A stretch of 12,467 bases of DNA from JBJXHC01 sp046160825 (GTDB taxonomy: Bacteria > Bacteroidota > Ignavibacteria > UBA10030 > UBA6906). The notes beneath the pieces were generated by a model, which saw only the letters and a list, made by a program, of their open reading frames with translations, had not been told where the DNA came from and did no database searches. The stretch is from assembly GCA_046160825.1 (NCBI GenBank), contig JBJXHC010000076.1, positions 1-12,467 on the forward strand, written 5' to 3'. The position numbers and the translations under genes are program-made. This document shows, in pieces, positions 6,038 through 12,467 of this stretch. Positions within the stretch are counted from its first letter, which is position 1. Every line of letters starts with the position of its first letter.

Positions 6038-6861
6038 CACAATCCTTTCACGAATTTATCAATCCCGGTTACCTGATGGAGCAAGGAATCCAGCAGTTCG
6101 AGCTTCAACTGACTTGCAGAATCGCTGAGCGCCTTCTGTGGATCAGGATGAACTTCAACGAACAAGCCGCTGCATCCGGCCGCCACTCCCGCGCGCGCAA
6201 GGGGAAAGATAAACTCGGGTTGTCCCCCGGTTTGCGCGGCGCTTGTATCAGCACCGGGCAATTGCACCGAATGGGTTGCATCCAGTATCACCGGATAACC
6301 AAGGTCCGACATAATCTTCAAGCTCCGCATATCAACGATGAGATTATGGTAGCCGAATGTGGTGCCACGCTCTGTGAGAAGTATGTTGGAGTTTCCGGTC
6401 TCCTTCACTTTCTCCGCTGCGTGTTTCATATCGCCGGGCGCAAGGAACTGTCCCTTCTTAATGTTCACCACCTTTCCCGTCTTCCCCGCGGCGTGCAGCA
6501 GTTCTGTTTGCCGGCAGAGGAATGCCGGAATCTGCAATACATCTGCAACCTCGGCCGCCGGTGCCGCCTCGCTTTCCGAATGAATGTCTGTGAGAATTGG
6601 AAGCCCGAGATTCTTCTTCACTTCCGCTAGAATTTTCAGCCCTTCATCCATACCCAAACCGGCAAAGGCTGTTCCGCTTGTGCGATTGGCCTTGCGATAG
6701 GATGATTTGAAAATGACCGGGATGCCATACTTTGCGGCTGTTCTCTTCACGGTCTCCGCTGTTCGCATGACAAGATCACGACTCTCAACGACGCACGGGC
6801 CAGCAATCAACACCAGCGGTTGCTTCTCTCCGATTCGGATGTTCTGAACACTCACGATCAT
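6037..6861 (-). CDS. kdsA: 3-deoxy-8-phosphooctulonate synthase (Kdo-8-phosphate synthase)
   Basis: A 274-residue enzyme condensing phosphoenolpyruvate with arabinose 5-phosphate to Kdo-8-phosphate. Family motifs are IAGPCVVES at 19-27, FKSSYRKANRTS at 51-62, PILTDIH at 88-94, IPAFLCRQTELL at 111-122, NIKKGQFLAPGDM at 133-145, ERGTTFGYHNLIVDMR at 164-179 and DATHSVQLPG at 194-203. C23, H197, E236 and D247 match the metal ligands of the Aquifex enzyme (Cys11, His185, Glu222, Asp233), so this is the metal-dependent class rather than the E. coli type with Asn in the AGPC position. The length is normal. The ATG overlaps the stop of the upstream symporter gene (ATGA, 6858-6861) with GGAG 7 nt before it. 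The end overlaps the kdsC start. Confidence 0.98.
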   Translation of the reverse strand: MIVSVQNIRIGEKQPLVLIAGPCVVESRDLVMRTAETVKRTAAKYGIPVIFKSSYRKANRTSGTAFAGLGMDEGLKILAEVKKNLGLPILTDIHSESEAAPAAEVADVLQIPAFLCRQTELLHAAGKTGKVVNIKKGQFLAPGDMKHAAEKVKETGNSNILLTERGTTFGYHNLIVDMRSLKIMSDLGYPVILDATHSVQLPGADTSAAQTGGQPEFIFPLARAGVAAGCSGLFVEVHPDPQKALSDSASQLKLELLDSLLHQVTGIDKFVKGL

Positions 6862-8387
6862 GCTGTCTCTCCGGCGGATGAATCCAGAACGCCTTCCTGT
6901 TTGGCAATGATGACGGCAACCGCGGCATCACCCGACACGTTCAAGACGGTCCGACACATATCAATGATTCGATCAACACCGAGAATCAACGCCAAGCCCT
7001 CTTCCGGTACATTCACTGACCGCAGCACAATAATGAGCATGATCAACCCGACACCCGGCACCGGAGCAGTACCAACCGACGCAAGCACGGCCGTAATCAA
7101 GATCGTGAGTTGTTCCGCAAGGCCAAGCTCGACTCCATACACCTGCGCAATGAACACCGTCGCGACCGCCTGATACATCGAAGTGCCATCCATGTTTACC
7201 GTGGCACCGAGAGGCAACACGAAGCTCGTAATTTCCTTCGGCACGCCGAGATTCTTCTCGCACGATTCCATATTGATGGGAAGCGTTGCTGCGCTCGAAC
7301 TTGAACTGAAAGCAACAAGCATCACGTCCTTGATTCCTCTGAAGAATTTTATCGGACTCATGCCCCCGAACACCTTCACGATGGCACCCAGAGTAACAAA
7401 CTGGTGGATGAGGAATCCGACGATGAGCGTGCCTGCATACCAGGCAAGAGTTTGAAGAATGTCGAACCCGAACTCACCGACAGTCGCAGCGATCAATGCA
7501 AAAACCCCGTACGGCGCAACCTTCATGATCAGGTCCACCATCTTGATCATCAGGTCACTGAACCCATCGAAGAACCCGACAACGTGGTTGGCTTTCTCCT
7601 TCGCGATCATGGTCAAACTCACCCCGACCATCAAAGCAAAGAAGATAATCTGAAGCATATCACCATCAGCCATTGCCTTGATGGGATTCGTCGCCACAAT
7701 ACGCACGAACATATCCACGAGGTCAACCGAGGTTTCCTGCTGGATTTTTTCCTGAATACCACCTTGAAATTCTACCATGAGCTTTTCACGCGCATCATCA
7801 GAAAGACGGGTGCCCGGTTGGATCGTATTGACCAGCAGAAGTCCGAGACTGATTGCTGAGACAATTGTCAACAGGTAAAACCCAATGGTCTTCGCTCCAA
7901 TCCTCCCTACCTTCCTAATGTCTCCAAGGCTTGCGGCTCCGACAATGAGTGACGAAAGGACCAAGGGGATGGCAACAAACATCAGAAGTCGAATGAACAC
8001 CGTGCCCACAGGTTTGATCCAGAGCGCAATGGTTTTCACTTTTTCCACTAAGACAATACGCGTGTACTGACGCGGCGTGGACGCGTCGAAGCTCACGAGA
8101 ACAGCGACGCTCTTCTTCTCATCTTTGGAGAGCTTATTGAAATACGAGAGGAATTTGAGTTGATCATCCGAACCGAACGATACGAGAACCTCATTCGAAC
8201 CAAGGGTAATAATCTGAATACTGCTCCAGTGTTCAACCTGTTCGGTCTGACGTTCGCCGTAAGGGTCAGTGTACGTAAGGGCGATCTTGTACTTACTGAC
8301 ATTGAAGAATGCGCCGAACAGCGCACCAAAAAGAAGGGCGAGGAGAATCTTATTGTGGAGTTGAAGTCTGGGGAGTCTGAACGCCAT
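6858..8387 (-). CDS. Dicarboxylate/amino acid:cation symporter (DAACS/SDF) with N-terminal insertion
   Basis: A 509-residue inner-membrane symporter of the GltP/DctA/GltPh family, using Na+ or H+ to import acidic amino acids or C4-dicarboxylates. The reentrant hairpin 1 motif SSSSSAATLP is at 361-370, NMDGT in TM7 at 398-402, hairpin 2 at about 435-447 (ASVGTAPVPGVG), and TM8 DMCRTVLNVSGD at 476-487. The residues matching GltPh D394, R397, T398, N401 and D405 are all present (D476, R479, T480, N483, D487), and the Arg favours an acidic side chain. Members are usually near 420 residues. The excess comes from a hydrophilic stretch at about 31-118 between TM1 (about 13-30) and TM2 (about 122-150), which should face the periplasm. 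No clear ribosome-binding site precedes the ATG. The last codon overlaps kdsA, an unusual partner for a transporter. Confidence 0.95.
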   Translation of the reverse strand: MAFRLPRLQLHNKILLALLFGALFGAFFNVSKYKIALTYTDPYGERQTEQVEHWSSIQIITLGSNEVLVSFGSDDQLKFLSYFNKLSKDEKKSVAVLVSFDASTPRQYTRIVLVEKVKTIALWIKPVGTVFIRLLMFVAIPLVLSSLIVGAASLGDIRKVGRIGAKTIGFYLLTIVSAISLGLLLVNTIQPGTRLSDDAREKLMVEFQGGIQEKIQQETSVDLVDMFVRIVATNPIKAMADGDMLQIIFFALMVGVSLTMIAKEKANHVVGFFDGFSDLMIKMVDLIMKVAPYGVFALIAATVGEFGFDILQTLAWYAGTLIVGFLIHQFVTLGAIVKVFGGMSPIKFFRGIKDVMLVAFSSSSSAATLPINMESCEKNLGVPKEITSFVLPLGATVNMDGTSMYQAVATVFIAQVYGVELGLAEQLTILITAVLASVGTAPVPGVGLIMLIIVLRSVNVPEEGLALILGVDRIIDMCRTVLNVSGDAAVAVIIAKQEGVLDSSAGETA

Positions 8388-8412
8388 TCATTGGCCGGGG
8401 TTGTGAAATGAT

Positions 8413-8442
8413 TATGTACAGATTTGTGGGACGAAAATACAA
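8413..8442 (-). promoter_or_regulatory. Candidate promoter for the symporter-kds operon
   Basis: On the minus strand TTGTAT (complement of 8437-8442) and TACATA (complement of 8413-8418) are separated by 18 nt. They lie 26 nt upstream of the symporter ATG. The T-rich stretch ahead of the -35 is compatible with an UP-like element. Matches are partial, and FCB-group promoters often differ from the sigma-70 consensus, so this is only a candidate. Confidence 0.25.
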
Positions 8443-8532
8443 AAAAACGAGCCAATGAGCAACAACAGAGCAATCTGCAATTTCGCCATCAGCCCGCCAC
8501 AAGATGATCACGGCGGGTCTACGACAATAAGA

Positions 8533-8561
8533 TTGGAGTGAAACAGTCGCGAGTCTATGAG
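8533..8561 (+). promoter_or_regulatory. Candidate promoter for ispE
   Basis: TTGGAG at 8533-8538 and TATGAG at 8556-8561 are separated by 17 nt, each matching four of six consensus positions. They lie about 70 nt upstream of the ispE ATG. This is weak evidence. Confidence 0.22.
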
Positions 8562-8598
8562 ACGGCGAGTCATTTCAGCCACAACGCCTGGTCCGCTC

Positions 8599-8619
8599 AT
8601 TGCTAATTGCTGATTGATT
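8599..8619. repeat. Short 7-bp tandem repeat (ATTGCTN) before ispE
   Basis: Three contiguous units, ATTGCTA, ATTGCTG and ATTGATT, end 10 nt upstream of the ispE start codon. This occupies the place where a ribosome-binding site would be, and no Shine-Dalgarno sequence is seen. It is one more small intergenic repeat in this genome. Confidence 0.55.
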
Positions 8620-8629
8620 CATTATTCTT

Positions 8630-9487
8630 ATGCCCGTGCCATTCACACACCGCGCATACGCCAAGGTCAACATTGGCCTTTACATCACCGGCAAACGTCC
8701 GGATGGATATCACGACATCCTGACGGTCTTCCATCGCGTCAATCTCTTCGACGAGATACGATTGGAACCCGCGACGACCATCGAAGTGACCAGCACATCT
8801 GCCGACGCGCCCGGAGGAGAAACAAACCTCTGCCACAAGGCTGCTGTTGCTCTTCAACGCTTTCTTCGCATCAGCGATGGTGTAAGCATTCATATCACAA
8901 AGAACATTCCGGTCGGCGCCGGACTCGGTGGCGGCAGTTCCGACGCAGCGATAGTCCTTCAACAACTTCCGGCTGTCTGGAATCGCACTGTCGTCGAGTC
9001 GGATCTGCGTCGCATAGCCCTGCGGCTTGGTTCTGATATACCGTACTTTCTTGGTCAGGGTTCAGCTATTGCAAGCGGACGAGGTGACGTGTTGGAGTAT
9101 TTTCCGATTGATGTTCCATTCACCATCCTCCTCTGTTATCCGGATACTCATGTCTCGACTGCATGGGCGTACCAACACATGAAGCCCGGAGGCGGGCCGA
9201 CAAAAGAGGAACTCATGCAATTGCTGCAACACGGCATGTCGGATCCGATTGCGTTCTCCGGAAAATTACGAAACGATTTCGAGGAAGTGGTATTCAAAGA
9301 GTTCCCGAAGATTCAACAAGTGAAGCAACAGATCACGGACGGCGGTGCAGCCTTCGCACTAATGTCAGGAAGCGGATCGTCGGTGTTCGGAATATTCAGA
9401 AATACGGTTGAGGCGAAAGTCACTGCGGAGAAACTGGAACAGCGAGGATATCGCACGTTCTTGACAGGGCCGCACTTCCGTCCATAA
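8630..9487 (+). CDS. ispE: 4-diphosphocytidyl-2-C-methyl-D-erythritol kinase
   Basis: A 285-residue GHMP-family kinase of the MEP isoprenoid pathway, phosphorylating the 2-hydroxyl of CDP-methylerythritol with ATP. The N-terminal motif AKVNIGLYITGKRPDGYHDI spans 11-30, with K12 as the conserved lysine. The ATP-binding glycine motif IPVGAGLGGGSSDAA is at 93-107, and LGSDIPYFL at 133-141 has D136 as the likely catalytic aspartate. The GHMP C-terminal motif LMSGSGSSVFG is at 244-254. The length is normal. The ATG at 8630 leaves a family-typical N-terminus but has no Shine-Dalgarno site. The gene is divergent from the symporter-kds operon and is followed 75 bp later by the receptor gene on the same strand. 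Confidence 0.97.
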   Translation: MPVPFTHRAYAKVNIGLYITGKRPDGYHDILTVFHRVNLFDEIRLEPATTIEVTSTSADAPGGETNLCHKAAVALQRFLRISDGVSIHITKNIPVGAGLGGGSSDAAIVLQQLPAVWNRTVVESDLRRIALRLGSDIPYFLGQGSAIASGRGDVLEYFPIDVPFTILLCYPDTHVSTAWAYQHMKPGGGPTKEELMQLLQHGMSDPIAFSGKLRNDFEEVVFKEFPKIQQVKQQITDGGAAFALMSGSGSSVFGIFRNTVEAKVTAEKLEQRGYRTFLTGPHFRP

Positions 9488-9562
9488 CAACTTCGTGATC
9501 CTTGCTTCTCTACATGCTTCTGAATATATTTTCCGCATCTTTCACCCATTTCCGACGATGCT

Positions 9563-11596
9563 TTGCTGAATAACATTTCTCTCTCCAGTGTGCTTCTACT
9601 TACTCTCCACAGTTCAATGCCTGTGTTCGGCCAAACTACAGACTCTCTCTCCGTCCCGATTGATTCCGTTCTTGCCCGTCCCGATTCGCTCCCCGGGGAT
9701 TCTTCCGATAGCGCGTATGTTGAAGGTAAGCCGGATTCGCTGGAACGCATGTCCTCTCCCTCGCTGGTGGGGACGTACGATCGTCATCTCAGGTCCGATC
9801 AGATAATCACGCAAGAGGACAAGCATTGGCTGGACTACAAGTATCTCGGCAACCTGTTGGAAAGCAAGCCCGGGGTTTTTATCAGAGATCAGTCGAGTGA
9901 GGGGCAGTACAACCAGCTTACTATTCGTGGAATGGATTGGCGGAGTATTGCGTTCACGCTGGATGGTCGACCGCTGAACGATCCGGCTTCGGGCATATAC
10001 AACATGTATCATTTCGCGACCGAATATGCCGATAGAATCGAATTCATCTCCGGGCCGCGGGCATTTCTCTACGGACTGAACAGCACCGGCGGTGCAGTGA
10101 ATCTTGTTACCAAGAATTACAACAGCAACCGACCCCTCTCCCGTCTCAATTACTCGGAGACAGGCTACAACTATTCCTACACCGACGGAACATTCAGCCA
10201 GAATATTTCACGCAAGATCAATGTAACGCTCGGCTTTCAGCATCAAGGCACCAGCGGCCGGTTCGAGAACAGTGCGCATGAGGCGTGGAATGCGCGCGTG
10301 AAGCTCCGGTATAACGTCTCACGTGATATCAACATTATCCTTTCCGAGTATTATACCAACACGCAAACAGAAATGAACGGCGGCGTCATTCCCGGGATCT
10401 CCAGATTCCTCCAGGCTTTCGATCCGCTGCAGGCAACGATGGTGAACACCGACTCGTACGAGAAACTCAACCGACACGACGTTGACCTGTCATTTGTTGG
10501 GACGCTCCTTGGCGATACGGCTAACGTAACCATGTTAACCCTGTACTATTCGAACAACCTCCGGGAATATCGGGACGAAGAGAACCGTCCAAATCCAAAC
10601 GGCATTTTCATTCGATCCGACCATCGATCATCATGGATGGGCGCGCAGTTCACGCAGAATTTCGATACGGAATTGCAGCGGTTCAACCTTGGTGCAAATC
10701 TTGAGATCAGACAAATTGAAGGAAGTCCCAGTTTGGGTCGAAGGCGCAATGTCATCGGCAGCGTGTGGGCAAAGGAAGAAATGTCGCTTGGCGAAATGTT
10801 TACGGTCGCCGGGTTTGGAAGATATGATCATTATTTGAAGGAATCCCATATAGGGCTCGGCGGCGACCTCACGATGAGCATATCTGAGCACATCAAGTTG
10901 TTCGGAGGGATCTCCTTTTCCCGACGTTTACCAACATACACAGAACTACATTGGTTCGGCACGATAGTCGATCGAGCGCCTGACACAACCGCTGAGAAGC
11001 ACACACTGCTCGAGATCGGTGCCGATGTTAACCTAGGAGACGATTTCTCTTCGCAAGTGAAATATTTCCATCGACACACGAACGATGCACTCTCTGTTGC
11101 CGCGCTCAATGTAGCTCATATTTTCCCCGCGCTTGAATTTGTTCATGCCGATAAACGTACAACTCAGGGGGTTGAGATACGCGCCGCATTGAAGGTGTGG
11201 GTCTTATCCATTGACGGGGTCGCATCATATCTTCGCAGAACGGAAAGTACCGGACTGCATTCGGAGAACTATCCGGAATTTTCAGGAAGCGGAGGAATTT
11301 ACTATCGCAACAAGCTTCTCAATGATAATCTTGATCTCAAGGTCGGGTTCAAAGGCCGGTTCCTTTCATCATACAAAGGCGAGAGATTCAATCCTGAGGT
11401 ACTGGTGTATGTTCCGAATTCTGCCACAGCACTCGGCGGCTCGTCGGTTGATTTTGTCTTGATGGCACACATCGGCAGCGCGTACATAACTTTTATCTGG
11501 GAAAACCTGACCAGCGCCCAGTATTTTATAACACCATACTATCCTGTGCTCGACAGGGAAATTCGTATCGGCATCTCATGGCAATTTCTGGATTGA
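9563..11596 (+). CDS. TonB-dependent outer-membrane receptor (start uncertain)
   Basis: A 677-residue protein, counted from a TTG, with TonB-dependent receptor architecture. A signal-like hydrophobic stretch (SSVLLLTL) ends near PVFG-Q (about 23). A Ser/Asp/Pro-rich linker follows to about 70, containing two PDSL copies. A plug domain spans about 80-186 with LGNLLESKPGVFIRD, LTIRGMDWRSIAFTLDGRPLNDP and DRIEFISGPRAFLYGLNSTGGAVNLVTK-like signatures. A beta-barrel runs to the end, closing with IRIGISWQFLD. It probably imports a TonB-energised ligand across the outer membrane. The ligand is unknown, and no clear TonB box is seen. In-frame starts are poor: TTG at 9563 lacks a ribosome-binding site and a basic n-region, and the frame is closed upstream by a TGA at 9521. 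A frameshift near 9561-9570 joining the ATG at 9514 is possible. The end of ispE is 75 bp upstream. Confidence 0.88.
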   Translation: MLNNISLSSVLLLTLHSSMPVFGQTTDSLSVPIDSVLARPDSLPGDSSDSAYVEGKPDSLERMSSPSLVGTYDRHLRSDQIITQEDKHWLDYKYLGNLLESKPGVFIRDQSSEGQYNQLTIRGMDWRSIAFTLDGRPLNDPASGIYNMYHFATEYADRIEFISGPRAFLYGLNSTGGAVNLVTKNYNSNRPLSRLNYSETGYNYSYTDGTFSQNISRKINVTLGFQHQGTSGRFENSAHEAWNARVKLRYNVSRDINIILSEYYTNTQTEMNGGVIPGISRFLQAFDPLQATMVNTDSYEKLNRHDVDLSFVGTLLGDTANVTMLTLYYSNNLREYRDEENRPNPNGIFIRSDHRSSWMGAQFTQNFDTELQRFNLGANLEIRQIEGSPSLGRRRNVIGSVWAKEEMSLGEMFTVAGFGRYDHYLKESHIGLGGDLTMSISEHIKLFGGISFSRRLPTYTELHWFGTIVDRAPDTTAEKHTLLEIGADVNLGDDFSSQVKYFHRHTNDALSVAALNVAHIFPALEFVHADKRTTQGVEIRAALKVWVLSIDGVASYLRRTESTGLHSENYPEFSGSGGIYYRNKLLNDNLDLKVGFKGRFLSSYKGERFNPEVLVYVPNSATALGGSSVDFVLMAHIGSAYITFIWENLTSAQYFITPYYPVLDREIRIGISWQFLD

Positions 11597-11783
11597 TGGA
11601 CAATATGTCAATTCTCAAAAATTCAAATAACAAAACCCAAACACATCCTAAATTTCAAGAACAAAGCACCAAAGAGTTGGCTGTTTGTTATTTGGAGATT
11701 TGGACTTTGTTTGTAATTTGAGTTGTGAGCTTTGAGTTTTGATTTGTTTTGGAGAGGGAAATCCGATCGACACAATTCCTGGA
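11597..11783. other. Intergenic region between receptor and LOG genes, mostly palindromic repeat
   Basis: The 187-bp gap is dominated by an AT-rich imperfect palindrome (about 11605-11750). It is followed by a purine patch GGAGAGGG at 11751-11758 that resembles a ribosome-binding site but is too far from the TTG at 11784. No other gene is seen. Confidence 0.55.
11605..11750. repeat. Long AT-rich imperfect palindrome, copy 1
   Basis: The left half is rich in CAAATAACAAA-type words (11624-11635) and the right half in the complementary TTTGTTATTTGG words (11684-11695), so the RNA could fold back on itself. The 14-mer TGTTTGTTATTTGG at 11682-11695 is the exact reverse complement of 12334-12347 in copy 2. 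The centre around 11660-11680 does not pair. The boundaries are approximate. Confidence 0.7.
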
Positions 11784-12341
11784 TTGAAACTACAGCAGCA
11801 GAAAACGGTAACTGTCTTTGGCAGCTCACGCCCCCAAGAAGGCGGACCGGAGTACCAACAAGCCTATGAACTCGGCAAGGAGATCGCTCAGGCTGGCTAT
11901 ATCCTTTGCAACGGCGGATTCGGCGGAACCATGGAAGCATCGGCGCGCGGAGCGAAAGACGCAGGCGGCCAAACCGTTGGCGTGATTACCGGCGTCTTCG
12001 GAAAAACTTCTGCCAACCCGTGGATTGATCGTGTGGAAATGAAAGCAACGCTCATCGAACGCATGATGCGACTCGTTGAAATAGGTGATGCGTATGTCAT
12101 CCTCAAGGGCGGAACCGGCACCTTGCTTGAACTTGCCGCCGTGTGGGAGTTGATGAACAAAGGATTGATGAGCGAAAAGCCCATCGTGGCACTCGGGGGA
12201 TTCTGGAACGGCGTGGTGCATACGCTGAAGGAAGAACTGGCCTGGGAAGGAAAGGAAGACTGTACAAGATTTGTCACTCTCGCAGCTACACCCACAGAGT
12301 GCGTTAAAACCATAAAAAATAAATTACAAGTGTCCAAATAA
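11784..12341 (+). CDS. LOG-family protein (nucleoside 5'-monophosphate phosphoribohydrolase-like)
   Basis: A 185-residue Rossmann-like protein of the LOG/YgdH superfamily. Known members cleave cytokinin or other nucleotides to free base plus ribose 5-phosphate, but many are uncharacterised. It has VTVFGSSRPQEG at 9-20, CNGGFGGTMEASARGAKDAGG at 42-62, and the signature GGTGTLLE at 109-116 with E116. The residue before the signature is Lys rather than the usual Pro, and the Arg-rich segment IERMMRL at 91-97 may supply the partner arginine. The start is uncertain. TTG at 11784 gives a normal family N-terminus but has no ribosome-binding site. TTG at 11739 lies inside the upstream palindrome and adds 15 residues. 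The stop codon (12339-12341) lies within the downstream repeat, which also encodes the last residues. The gene is thus bounded on both sides by repeats. Confidence 0.88.
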   Translation: MKLQQQKTVTVFGSSRPQEGGPEYQQAYELGKEIAQAGYILCNGGFGGTMEASARGAKDAGGQTVGVITGVFGKTSANPWIDRVEMKATLIERMMRLVEIGDAYVILKGGTGTLLELAAVWELMNKGLMSEKPIVALGGFWNGVVHTLKEELAWEGKEDCTRFVTLAATPTECVKTIKNKLQVSK

Positions 12342-12467
12342 CAAACAAATGCCAAATAACAAGAATCCAAATGGCAAACAAGTTCCAAACAGCAAAATCC
12401 AAATCTCAGGAAACCCGAGCATCTGTCTTAGGATTTGGTATTTGTGATTTCGGGTTTGTTTGTAGTT
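12334..12467. repeat. Long AT-rich imperfect palindrome, copy 2 (runs off window)
   Basis: The left part consists of degenerate CCAAATAACAAAC-type units starting at 12334, 12352, 12367 and 12385. The segment 12341-12372 pairs imperfectly with 12433-12463, the best arms being ACAAACAAA with TTTGTTTGT and CCAAAT with ATTTGG. It shares the 14-mer with copy 1 and overlaps the LOG stop codon. The right boundary is not visible. Confidence 0.7.

Larger units (their letters stand above)
8388..8629. other. Divergent intergenic region between symporter/kds operon and ispE
   Basis: A 242-bp gap from which transcription must start in both directions. It contains an A-rich patch (8434-8448), a weak inverted repeat CCCGCC at 8493-8498 with GGCGGG at 8512-8517 (13-nt loop, no T-tract), and a short 7-bp tandem repeat just before ispE. 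I see no open frame of coding character and no tRNA. Confidence 0.6.

Noticed and set aside
6019..6630. Plus-strand open frame of 203 codons antisense to kdsA
   Set aside because: kdsA is certain from its motifs and metal ligands, and the antisense product shows no recognisable features.
8493..8517. Terminator or operator from the CCCGCC/GGCGGG inverted repeat
   Set aside because: The stem is only 6 bp with a 13-nt loop and no T-tract, and it lies in a divergent region where no gene ends.

Overview
The window looks like a chromosomal piece from a Gram-negative bacterium of the Bacteroidota/Chlorobiota/Ignavibacteria (FCB) side. The evidence is a complete run of Kdo genes, an LptC-like lipoprotein, an OstA-family protein with a signal peptide, a TonB-dependent outer-membrane receptor with a Ser/Asp/Pro-rich N-terminus, mostly weak Shine-Dalgarno sites and several short intergenic repeat families. 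This placement is inferred from gene content and protein style, not from a marker gene. No rRNA, tRNA or CRISPR array was seen.

Minus-strand block (8387 down to 4). In transcription order it encodes a sodium/dicarboxylate-type symporter, kdsA, kdsC, an unrecognised 246-residue protein, kdsD, lptC, an OstA-like protein, a DUF262 protein and a HEPN-like protein. The genes from the symporter to lptC are packed with 4-nt, 1-nt or 4-nt overlaps or gaps of 7-9 nt, so they are probably one translationally coupled operon. KdsD (ribulose-5-phosphate to arabinose-5-phosphate), KdsA (condensation with phosphoenolpyruvate) and KdsC (dephosphorylation) are three consecutive steps to free Kdo. LptC and the OstA protein belong to lipopolysaccharide export. 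The logic is therefore to make Kdo and move LPS outward.

Two things disturb this order. First, a 143-bp gap between lptC and the OstA gene carries two related hairpins whose stems differ by compensating base changes. Second, the position after the OstA gene, where I would expect an ABC-transporter gene such as lptB, is taken by a visibly more AT-rich DUF262/HEPN pair, which looks like an acquired defence-type cassette. The HEPN partner ends at the window edge and may be truncated.

Divergent plus-strand block (8630 to the end). It holds ispE (isoprenoid precursor synthesis), a TonB-dependent receptor with an uncertain start, and a LOG-family protein. Long imperfect palindromes of one AT-rich repeat family lie on both sides of the LOG gene. 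The left copy overlaps its upstream region and the right copy supplies its stop codon. A 242-bp divergent intergenic region (8388-8629) separates the two blocks.

The most unusual points are the CACAGAGGG tandem repeat that forms the hydrophobic core of the LptC signal sequence, the paired covarying hairpins, the DUF262/HEPN cassette inside an LPS operon, the roughly 90-residue insertion in the symporter, and the unknown gene embedded between kdsC and kdsD.
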